In this document: piece by piece, positions 1 through 5,092 of the stretch | Position numbering within the stretch: the stretch's first letter is position 1 | Layout of the letters: every line of letters starts with the position of its first letter | NCBI GenBank assembly: GCA_012515885.1 | Contig: JAAYXN010000321.1 | Span: forward strand, 1-5,092 | Direction: 5' to 3' | Source of the DNA: Rhodococcus sp. (in: high G+C Gram-positive bacteria) | GTDB taxonomy: Bacteria > Actinomycetota > Actinomycetes > Mycobacteriales > Mycobacteriaceae | Length of the DNA: 5,092 nt | Made by a program: the position numbers and the translations under genes | Notes under the pieces: generated by a model | Told to the model about the DNA's origin: nothing | Seen by the model: only the letters and a program-made list of their open reading frames with translations | The model's database searches: none

Positions 1-846
1 ATCGCCGATGTCCCCCCGCTCGATGTTCCTGTGCAGCGTGGCCCGACCCTCGACGGCATCGGCAAGTACTACGCGCAGACCATTGAGGTTTCCGACGCCG
101 AGCCTGTTGACGTCGTCAAGGCCCTCAAGGACGCACAGGTTGACGTCCTCGTCTCCTACCTGCCTGTTGGCTCGGAAGAGGCTGACAAGTTCTACGCTCA
201 GTGCGCCATCGACGCTGGTGTTGCCTTCGTCAACGCTCTGCCCGTGTTCATCGCTTCGGACCCGGAGTGGGCACAGAAGTTCATCGACGCTGGTGTCCCG
301 ATCGTCGGCGACGACATCAAGAGCCAGGTCGGCGCCACCATCACGCACCGCGTGATGGCCAAGCTGTTCGAGGATCGCGGTGTCGTTCTGGACCGCACCT
401 ACCAGCTCAATGTCGGCGGCAACATGGACTTCAAGAACATGCTTGAGCGTGAGCGTCTTGAGTCGAAGAAGATCTCGAAGACCCAGGCTGTGACGTCGAA
501 CCTCAACGGCCCGCTGTCCGGCAAGGTGTACGACCGCAACGTGCACATCGGCCCGTCGGACTACGTCCAGTGGCTCGATGACCGCAAGTGGGCGTACGTG
601 CGCCTTGAGGGACGTGCGTTCGGTGACGCCCCACTCAACCTTGAGTACAAGCTTGAGGTGTGGGATTCGCCGAACTCGGCAGGCATCATCATCGACGCGA
701 TCCGCGCAGCGAAGATCGCTAAGGACCGCGGTATCGGTGGACCGATCCTCCCCGCTTCTGCGTACCTGATGAAGTCCCCTCCGGTTCAGATGGCTGACGA
801 CACCGCTCGTACCGAGCTGGAAGCGTTCATCATCGGAGCCGAGTAG
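1..846 (+). CDS. ino1: Inositol-3-phosphate synthase (MIPS), 5'-truncated by window edge
   Basis: This enzyme converts D-glucose 6-phosphate to 1D-myo-inositol 3-phosphate with bound NAD+, the first step toward phosphatidylinositol, PI-mannosides and mycothiol in actinobacteria; it acts in the cytoplasm. The reading frame is open from base 1, and 281 residues plus a TAG stop are visible. From memory of the ~367-residue M. tuberculosis Ino1, roughly 90 N-terminal residues, including the glycine-rich NAD-binding loop, lie outside the window. Family signatures seen here are QRGPTLDGIGKYY near residue 12, SYLPVGSEEADKFYAQ near 53, VGDDIKSQVGAT at 102-113, LNVGGNMDF at 136-144, the run HIGPSD followed by WLDDRKWAYVRLEG, and LEVWDSPNSAG followed by AAKIAKDRGIGGP. 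The match to the mycobacterial protein is close along the whole visible length and the C-terminus (EAFIIGAE) is intact. The ATG at 31 is internal, not a start. The gene converges on the penicillin-binding protein gene and is followed by its own terminator. Confidence 0.97.
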   Translation: MADVPPLDVPVQRGPTLDGIGKYYAQTIEVSDAEPVDVVKALKDAQVDVLVSYLPVGSEEADKFYAQCAIDAGVAFVNALPVFIASDPEWAQKFIDAGVPIVGDDIKSQVGATITHRVMAKLFEDRGVVLDRTYQLNVGGNMDFKNMLERERLESKKISKTQAVTSNLNGPLSGKVYDRNVHIGPSDYVQWLDDRKWAYVRLEGRAFGDAPLNLEYKLEVWDSPNSAGIIIDAIRAAKIAKDRGIGGPILPASAYLMKSPPVQMADDTARTELEAFIIGAE

Positions 847-890
847 CACTCGATAGTTGACGCTGAGTAATCAGCGCGCTGTGATCTGAC

Positions 891-934
891 ACGGTCCGCC
901 TATCCCTCTGGGGTAGGCGGACCGTTTTCGTTTT
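891..934 (+). terminator. Intrinsic terminator of ino1
   Basis: A perfect 12-bp stem (ACGGTCCGCCTA at 891-902 pairing with 914-925) extends inward through a T-G wobble and three C-G pairs to a TCT loop. It is followed by a T-rich tract, TTTTCGTTTT (925-934). It begins 45 bp after the ino1 stop. The T-tract lies only on the plus-strand side, so it fits ino1 best; read from the minus strand the same hairpin has no U-run, so ponA transcripts may be stopped less efficiently. Confidence 0.92.
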
Positions 935-943
935 GGCCTCTAA

Positions 944-3652
944 CTAGGGGATGGGCACGATGACTCCGGGGAGCACCTCTATCTGACGCGGCGGCGGAGG
1001 TGGCGGTGGGGGCGGAGGAGGCACCGGTGGCGGGGCAGGTACCGCAGGCGGTGGCGGCGGCGGAGCCGCAGGTTCAGGCACGTTGACCGGCGGGGGCGCG
1101 ATATCGGCAGGCGTCCACCGCGGAATCGGGGTCCGCTCGGTGATGGGGGGCAGCGGTTCGCGCGGCGTCGGAGATGGCCGTGACGTGCGTTGCTGGGACT
1201 GGCCCGGCACCGATCCCGGCGTCGGGAACGACTCTTGCGGAGTATCTTTCAGTGCTCCATCCATCGTCGACTTCCAGATCGTCGACGGCAATCCCGCACC
1301 GTAGATGGCGCCGCCCGCGCTGCGAATCGCTGATGCATCAGCGGTACCCAACCACACTGCCGTGCTCAACGACGGCGTGTAACCCACCATCCACGCGTCC
1401 TTGTTCTGGCCGGTATCACCGAGTTGGGCGGTACCGGTCTTTGCAGCTGAAACCCGTCCTCCCGCAAGGTTATTGCCGTTGGAGTGTCCGGCGACGGGTT
1501 GGAGAATGGCCGAGATGTTGTCGGCAATAGCCGGGGTTATCCGCTGCTCACCGGAGCTTGGGGGACGCTGGAACACCAGGTGCCCGTCGGCATCAACCAC
1601 TCGCTCCACGAAATAGGGCGGCCGGTAAGTCCCGGACGCAGCGAGCGTGGCGTACGCCGACGCCATATCGATGGGCCGCACCAAATACTGGCCCAGCACG
1701 ATGCCGCCTTCAGGTGGACCGCCGCCTTCAGAAAGGCTCGGTCCGGCAACGCCAGGAATGTCGATGGGGATACCCGCTTCGTGCGCGGCGTCAGCAATCG
1801 ATTGCGGTCCATTGTTGAGCGACATCATCATTCGGTAGAAGCTGGTGTTGAGCGACAGTTTGGTTGCTTCCGCCAAACTGCACGTACCGCACGAATCTCC
1901 ACCCGCGTTGCGGATCGTCAGGTTGCCGATGGTCAGTGGCCCGCTATCAAAGGGAGCATCGGGCGAGACCCCCTGTTTCAACGCGGCAATGAGCCCGAAC
2001 ACTTTGAACGACGAACCCGTCTGCACCGGAGCCTGGGCGAAGTCGTAGCCCACTCCTTCGTCGCCGCCGTAGTAGGCGCGCACGCCGCCGGTGCGCGGAT
2101 CGATTGAGACGACGGCCGAACGCAATGGAGAACTCCGGTCATAGGCACTGCGCACCGAATCCACCGCAGCCTGTTGAGCTTTCGGATCGATAGTTGTTGT
2201 AATCCGGAGGCCGCGAGTATTGACCATGCGTTCGTCGATCCCGACGGCAGCCAGTTCAGCCAGTACCCGGCCCCGCACCAAACCTTCCGGACCTACGGGC
2301 TGCGCCTCGTGCATCACGGGGGGATTGATCGGCGGAAATACCTGCGCGTGGCGTTCGGTGGCGCTGAGCACGCCCATCGACACCATGCCGTCGAGGACAT
2401 AGTTCCACCTGGATTCGAGGACGCCGGGCGTCACTTCCGGATCGAGATACGACGGGCTCTGAATCAGCCCGGCAAGAACAGCGCCTTGAGCAACGTCGAG
2501 TTCTGCGGTGGGCCGTCCGAAAAATGTTTGCGCGGCCGCTTCAATCCCGTACGCGCCGCGTCCGTAATAGATCGTGTTGAGGTAGGCGCCGAGAATTTCC
2601 TGCTTGCTCCATTCCCGTGTCATCTTCGTGGAGACGACGAGTTCACGCATCTTGCGGAGCACGTTGCGGTCCCCGCCGACCAGGACGTTCTTGACGTACT
2701 GCTGGGTGATCGTCGAGCCGCCGCCCGCACTCTCGCGTCCAAGCAGGTTGTCGCGGGCCGCACGAGAAAAGCCCGATACCGAGAACCCGGGGTTGGCGTA
2801 AAAGTCACGGTCCTCAGCCGAGAGCACCGCGTTCTGGACGTGTGAGGGAATGTCTTGCAGCGGGATTTCTTTCCGGTTGCCTTCTGGCGGGACGATGCGG
2901 GCGATCTCAGTGGTGCCGTCGGCAGCGAGCACGGTGGCCACCTGGTTGGTATTGAGTTCATTCGGTGACGGGACGTCGACCAGCGTGTACGCGACCGCAA
3001 ACGCTGTCACCGGTAGCACCAGGAACACGATGAATCCCCAGGTCAATACCCGCCAGATCAGGTGACGACGACGGCGAGGCCGCGCAGCAGGCTTGGTAGG
3101 ACGGCTCGCGGCGCCTCCACGCGGCGGCGATACCGGCGGACGACGCGCAGGCACGGGACGGCGCGGCGGTGGCCGTCCCGACGTGGGATGCTGGCCTGAT
3201 TGTGGGCGGATGGTCCGCTGGCCAGACTGAGCTTGTTGCCTAGGCCCTGCTGGCTCTCCGGGGACGGGCCGTCGGCCTGGCATCTGCTGGCGGGGGTTGC
3301 TGCCCGGAGGCATGGGCCGCCCCTGTGGGGCGGGACGCGGGCCTGGTTGTTGAGGGCCGGTTTTTGGTGGGCCTGGTTTTTGCGCGCCTGGCTTTTGCGC
3401 GCCTGGTTTCTGCATGCCTGGATTGCGCCCAGGTGGCGGCGATTTTCGTGGTGGACCCGCGGCCCCCGGTCCGGGCAGCCCCCCAGTGGCGCCCGGGCCG
3501 ACTGGTCGCGGTGGTTGTTTACCTGGCTCCACGCCTGGTGGCCGCCCACCGCTGCCTTGCGGCGGCGGTGAACCGCGACGCGGCTGTTGACCGCCGCGTC
3601 TTGGCTGTTTGGGACTACCCGAGGGTGGTCCTGGCGGTTGACGTGGACTCAA
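944..3652 (-). CDS. ponA: Class A penicillin-binding protein, PonA1 type (bifunctional glycosyltransferase/transpeptidase)
   Basis: This 902-residue membrane enzyme polymerises lipid II into glycan strands and cross-links the stem peptides in the periplasm. Order of parts: a Pro/Gly/Gln/Arg-rich cytoplasmic tail (1-195) with tandem PGAQK-like repeats at 78-97; a basic stop RPRRRR followed by one membrane anchor (about 198-223); a GT51 glycosyltransferase domain (about 250-430) with the catalytic-Glu motif SAEDRDFY (E280), GGSTITQQYVKN (311-322), RKMRELVVSTKM and YYGRGAYGIEAA; a transpeptidase domain (about 510-800) with SSFK (nucleophile S547, K550), SLN (600-602) and KTG (738-740); then a Pro-rich C-terminal tail (about 805-902). 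All catalytic motifs are intact. There is no PASTA domain, which favours PonA1 over PonA2. The start is TTG: an in-frame TAG lies five codons upstream, no ATG or GTG lies between, and AGGGAG sits 8 nt before the TTG. GT motif 1 has Asn where many families have His, which I recall as common in mycobacterial homologues. It is transcribed in the same direction as the sugar permease genes and converges on ino1. Confidence 0.96.
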   Translation of the reverse strand: MSPRQPPGPPSGSPKQPRRGGQQPRRGSPPPQGSGGRPPGVEPGKQPPRPVGPGATGGLPGPGAAGPPRKSPPPGRNPGMQKPGAQKPGAQKPGPPKTGPQQPGPRPAPQGRPMPPGSNPRQQMPGRRPVPGEPAGPRQQAQSGQRTIRPQSGQHPTSGRPPPRRPVPARRPPVSPPRGGAASRPTKPAARPRRRRHLIWRVLTWGFIVFLVLPVTAFAVAYTLVDVPSPNELNTNQVATVLAADGTTEIARIVPPEGNRKEIPLQDIPSHVQNAVLSAEDRDFYANPGFSVSGFSRAARDNLLGRESAGGGSTITQQYVKNVLVGGDRNVLRKMRELVVSTKMTREWSKQEILGAYLNTIYYGRGAYGIEAAAQTFFGRPTAELDVAQGAVLAGLIQSPSYLDPEVTPGVLESRWNYVLDGMVSMGVLSATERHAQVFPPINPPVMHEAQPVGPEGLVRGRVLAELAAVGIDERMVNTRGLRITTTIDPKAQQAAVDSVRSAYDRSSPLRSAVVSIDPRTGGVRAYYGGDEGVGYDFAQAPVQTGSSFKVFGLIAALKQGVSPDAPFDSGPLTIGNLTIRNAGGDSCGTCSLAEATKLSLNTSFYRMMMSLNNGPQSIADAAHEAGIPIDIPGVAGPSLSEGGGPPEGGIVLGQYLVRPIDMASAYATLAASGTYRPPYFVERVVDADGHLVFQRPPSSGEQRITPAIADNISAILQPVAGHSNGNNLAGGRVSAAKTGTAQLGDTGQNKDAWMVGYTPSLSTAVWLGTADASAIRSAGGAIYGAGLPSTIWKSTMDGALKDTPQESFPTPGSVPGQSQQRTSRPSPTPREPLPPITERTPIPRWTPADIAPPPVNVPEPAAPPPPPPAVPAPPPVPPPPPPPPPPPRQIEVLPGVIVPIP
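989..1066 (-). repeat. Poly-proline coding tract in the ponA C-terminal tail
   Basis: Codons for residues 863-888 are almost all proline (18 or more Pro, interrupted only by Ala and Val), ending in an unbroken run of about eleven prolines just before RQIEVLPG. On the plus strand it appears as a GGCGGT/GGCGGA-rich simple-sequence stretch. Such runs stall ribosomes unless elongation factor P acts, and the DNA is prone to length change by slippage. The tail lies after the transpeptidase domain, so it would be outside the membrane, probably extended and able to reach through the wall. Confidence 0.85.
3362..3421 (-). repeat. 15-bp tandem repeat coding PGxQK units in the PonA cytoplasmic tail
   Basis: Four consecutive 15-bp units encode PGMQK, PGAQK, PGAQK and PGPPK (residues 78-97), followed by degenerate copies TGPQQ and PGPRP. 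The two central units differ at one base only (gtttttgcgcgcctg and gcttttgcgcgcctg on the plus strand), which suggests recent duplication. The unit length is a multiple of three, so copy-number change would keep the frame. Confidence 0.85.
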
Positions 3653-3660
3653 GTAGACAA

Positions 3661-3666
3661 CTCCCT
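3661..3666 (-). promoter_or_regulatory. Ribosome binding site that sets the TTG start of ponA
   Basis: AGGGAG on the minus strand, with 8 nt between it and the TTG at 3652. The G-rich core overlaps the in-frame TAG (3667-3665), so no longer version of the protein is possible. The next in-frame ATG is at residue 80, inside the repeat region, and has no comparable site before it. Confidence 0.7.
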
Positions 3667-3730
3667 ATCGAGAATCGCTTCCTTGAGAAGTCTGGCAGTC
3701 GCGGCGCACGTTTTTCGGTGATTCCGGCGC

Positions 3731-3746
3731 ACTGAAGCAGTTCAGT
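3731..3746. repeat. Perfect 16-bp inverted repeat upstream of ponA
   Basis: ACTGAA-GCAG-TTCAGT: two perfect 6-bp arms around a 4-bp centre, 78 bp upstream of the ponA start codon. There is no T-run on either side, so it is not an intrinsic terminator. It could be an operator or an RNA hairpin in the ponA leader; the role is inference. Confidence 0.45.
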
Positions 3747-3829
3747 TACCCACGCTTGAGTCGTCTACCGCCGACCATCCGCGGCTGCACCGCCTCTACC
3801 AGCGGTGACTGCTCAGATCAGGCTGCGCC

Positions 3830-4018
3830 CTACACGCGCTGACGCCACAGCACAGCTCCTGCGGTCAGCAGCAGGCTGCCGAGTAAAACCAGGGCCGGGA
3901 CGACGCCGGGCTCTGGCTTGAACAACTCGACGACCGCTGAAATGAGCGCCATGAACGAGAAGAAACCCAACAGCCCGATCAGTACTTCCAGGCGTTGACG
4001 CTTCGCGCGGCGATGCAT
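3830..4018 (-). CDS. 62-residue two-helix membrane protein, downstream of sugar permease
   Basis: I do not recognise a named family. The protein has a basic N-terminus (HRRAKRQR, residues 2-9), a hydrophobic helix at about 12-32, a short turn KPEPG (34-38), a second helix at about 38-58 and a basic end RQRV. By the positive-inside rule both ends should be cytoplasmic, giving a membrane hairpin. The ATG lies 3 nt after the stop of the MalG-type permease, in the same frame (TAG, CTG, ATG), so no earlier start exists; a weak GAAGAG site lies 7 nt before it. The tight spacing indicates translation coupled to the permease. In Corynebacterium glutamicum the maltose permease genes musF and musG are co-transcribed with musI, a membrane protein of otherwise unknown type needed for uptake; the position here invites that comparison, but I cannot claim homology. 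It could also be an unrelated membrane protein expressed with the operon. Confidence 0.78.
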   Translation of the reverse strand: MHRRAKRQRLEVLIGLLGFFSFMALISAVVELFKPEPGVVPALVLLGSLLLTAGAVLWRQRV

Positions 4019-4021
4019 CAG

Positions 4022-4945
4022 CTAGCTCTTCACGCCACCGGCAGTAAGACCGGAGACAATGCGGCGTTGGAACATCAGCACCATGATGACCAGCGGAATG
4101 GTGACCAGCGTGCCCGCCGCCATGATCGCCGTATATGGCACGGTAAATGCGTCACCGCCCGAGAACCGCGAGATCGCCACCGTCACCGGTTCGGTCGCAC
4201 GGTTAGAGAGCTGGCTGGCCAACATGAACTCGTTCCACGTCGCAATGAACGCGAGGATCGCCGTCGTAAACAGTGCGGGCGCCGCGAGCGGCAGGATCAC
4301 CAGCCGGAACGCCTGGCCGCGCGTCGCGCCGTCGACGCGTGCGGCTTCTTCAAGTTCCCACGGCATATCCGACATGAACGACGTCAGCGTGTAAATCGTG
4401 AGCGGCAGGACAAACGAAATGTTCGGGATGATCAGCGCTTGGTACTGGCCAATCCAGTTGAGGTCACCGAACAGCTGGAACAGTGGGGTCACCAACGCGA
4501 CACCCGGGAACATTGATGCCGCCAAAATGATGCCGGTCACCAGGTACTTACCGCGGAACTGGATGCGCGCCAACGCGTAGGCGGTGAAAATGCCCAGTGT
4601 CAACGCCACCGCAGTGGTCACGGCACCGATGATCAGGCTGTTGAAAATCGCGCCCAGAAAATCGTTGCCCTTATCGGTGGCGAGCGCCGTCCGGAAGTTA
4701 TCGAGTGTGACGTTCGTGGGCCACGGCGTCGTATCGAACGTGTGGGAGACGTCGCGGAACGCGGTGATCACCATCCAATAGAACGGGGCCAAACCCCACA
4801 CCAAGATGATGCCCACACCGATGTAGGTGCGGATGATCGGTGCGATCGGACGGCGATGCACAGGTACCGACGCGCTTGGGCGGTCCTTCAGCCCAGCGCC
4901 GGTAGCGGCCGCTACTGCCTCAGCTGTGTGCTTGCCCGCCTTCAC
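4022..4945 (-). CDS. Carbohydrate ABC transporter permease, MalG/SugB/MusG type
   Basis: This 307-residue protein is one of the two inner-membrane channel subunits of a binding-protein-dependent sugar importer. It has a ~38-residue cytoplasmic N-terminal extension, then six predicted membrane helices (about 41-62, 97-124, 134-155, 166-188, 224-247 and 272-292). The cytoplasmic EAA loop that docks on the ATPase is clear: EEAARVDGATRG followed by VILPLAAPAL (about 199-225). The C-terminal RRIVSGLTAGGVKS closely resembles mycobacterial SugB, as does the whole core (for example MFPG..LVTPLF and LPLTIYTL). The N-terminal extension makes it longer than the ~274-residue SugB I recall. The GTG start overlaps the TGA of the upstream permease (GTGA) and is preceded by AGGGAG at 7 nt. 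The substrate cannot be read from the sequence; trehalose or maltose-type oligosaccharides are the likeliest from the nearest relatives. No ATPase gene follows, unlike the sugABC order. Confidence 0.94.
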   Translation of the reverse strand: MKAGKHTAEAVAAATGAGLKDRPSASVPVHRRPIAPIIRTYIGVGIILVWGLAPFYWMVITAFRDVSHTFDTTPWPTNVTLDNFRTALATDKGNDFLGAIFNSLIIGAVTTAVALTLGIFTAYALARIQFRGKYLVTGIILAASMFPGVALVTPLFQLFGDLNWIGQYQALIIPNISFVLPLTIYTLTSFMSDMPWELEEAARVDGATRGQAFRLVILPLAAPALFTTAILAFIATWNEFMLASQLSNRATEPVTVAISRFSGGDAFTVPYTAIMAAGTLVTIPLVIMVLMFQRRIVSGLTAGGVKS

Positions 4946-5092
4946 TTGCTTGCTCCCTTACGCTGATCGTCCTGTGTGCGAACAGCATTGGCACCGAGGA
5001 ACTTCACCATGATGAACGCCACCAGGAAGATTCCCAGGAACACGAGCGTCGACAACGCCGACGCACTATTGAAGTTGCCTGCACGCATGTCC
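4942..5092 (-). CDS. Carbohydrate ABC transporter permease, MalF/SugA/MusF type, C-terminal fragment
   Basis: Only the last 49 residues and the TGA stop (4944-4942) are in the window; the gene continues beyond base 5092. The fragment reads NFNSASALSTLVFLGIFLVAF and on to a short polar tail ending in DDQRKGASK. It contains one strong hydrophobic helix (about residues 12-33), which matches the sixth and last helix of MalF-type permeases, where an ASALS-like turn precedes the final helix and a short charged tail ends the protein. The stop overlaps the start of the MalG-type gene by 4 bp, the usual arrangement for the two channel subunits. The identification rests as much on this position as on the fragment itself. 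Confidence 0.85.
   Translation of the reverse strand, partial: DMRAGNFNSASALSTLVFLGIFLVAFIMVKFLGANAVRTQDDQRKGASK
4953..4958 (-). promoter_or_regulatory. Ribosome binding site for the GTG start of the MalG-type permease
   Basis: AGGGAG on the minus strand lies 7 nt before the GTG at 4945, inside the last codons of the upstream permease gene. Together with the 4-bp stop/start overlap it fixes the start and indicates coupled translation of the two channel subunits, which are needed in equal amounts. Confidence 0.75.

Larger units (their letters stand above)
3653..3829. other. Intergenic region between the small membrane protein gene and ponA
   Basis: This 177-bp gap contains the ponA ribosome binding site, a 16-bp palindrome (3731-3746) and a weak 6-bp hairpin (CACCGC at 3788-3793 with GCGGTG at 3802-3807) that has no T-run after it. 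I see no convincing -35/-10 pair on the minus strand and no gene. It is long enough to hold a separate ponA promoter, but read-through from the transporter genes is equally possible. Confidence 0.6.

Noticed and set aside
280..290. Asn in place of His in GT51 motif 1 of PonA as a sign of inactivity (numbers are PonA residues)
   Set aside because: The catalytic Glu and the other GT motifs are intact, and I recall the same substitution in active mycobacterial homologues.
1484..2845. Long plus-strand open frames (207 and 223 residues) antisense to ponA
   Set aside because: They lie opposite conserved catalytic regions of ponA, have composition typical of high-GC shadow frames (Arg/His/Gly-rich) and show no recognisable domain or ribosome binding site.
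3325..3735. 136-residue plus-strand frame opposite the PonA N-terminal tail
   Set aside because: I considered whether this was the true gene because the PonA tail is low in complexity. The TTG start with a good ribosome binding site and continuity with the membrane anchor favour the minus strand, and this frame resembles no known protein.
3653..3780. Candidate ponA promoter (GATTCT near 3673-3678 as a -10)
   Set aside because: It deviates from the consensus and has no plausible -35 at the right distance; not supportable without transcript data.
3788..3807. Hairpin CACCGC/GCGGTG after the small membrane protein gene, as a terminator
   Set aside because: The stem is only 6 bp and no U-run follows on the minus strand, so it does not meet the usual form of an intrinsic terminator.
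3995..4516. 173-residue plus-strand frame opposite the MalG-type permease
   Set aside because: Arg/His/Gln-rich mirror of a clearly recognised permease; a shadow frame.

Overview
The window comes from a high-GC actinobacterium (about 60% GC by eye), most likely a mycolic-acid-containing member of the Mycobacteriales (Mycobacterium/Gordonia/Rhodococcus/Corynebacterium-type relatives). The evidence is a near-canonical mycobacterial-type inositol-3-phosphate synthase, a PonA1-type class A penicillin-binding protein with long proline-rich tails, and a sugar ABC permease pair that resembles mycobacterial SugA/SugB and corynebacterial MusF/MusG. The genus cannot be fixed from the sequence alone.

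Layout. Positions 1-846 (+) hold the 3' three quarters of ino1, cut by the window edge. Positions 847-943 are a short convergent intergenic gap with a strong intrinsic terminator (891-934) for ino1. Positions 944-3652 (-) hold one large gene for a bifunctional peptidoglycan glycosyltransferase/transpeptidase (PonA1 type). It starts at a TTG codon and carries a ~195-residue Pro/Gly/Gln/Arg-rich cytoplasmic tail and a poly-proline C-terminal tail. Positions 3653-3829 are a 177-bp gap with a 16-bp palindrome but no convincing promoter or terminator. Positions 3830-5092 (-) hold three tightly packed genes: the 3' end of a MalF-type sugar permease (4942-5092), a complete MalG-type permease (4022-4945) whose GTG start overlaps the upstream stop by 4 bp (GTGA), and a 62-residue two-helix membrane protein (3830-4018). 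The small gene begins 3 nt after the MalG stop and in the same reading frame.

How the genes relate. ino1 makes the inositol used for phosphatidylinositol, its mannosides and mycothiol. PonA1-type proteins build the peptidoglycan layer. The permease pair forms the membrane channel of a binding-protein-dependent sugar importer; its binding protein and ATPase lie outside the window or elsewhere. The transporter genes and ponA point the same way, but the 177-bp gap leaves co-transcription open. Nothing looks mobile: there are no insertion sequences, CRISPR arrays, tRNA or rRNA genes. The most interesting local features are the in-frame small membrane protein behind the permease and the unusual N-terminal tail of PonA with its tandem five-residue repeats, shifted codon use and TTG start.
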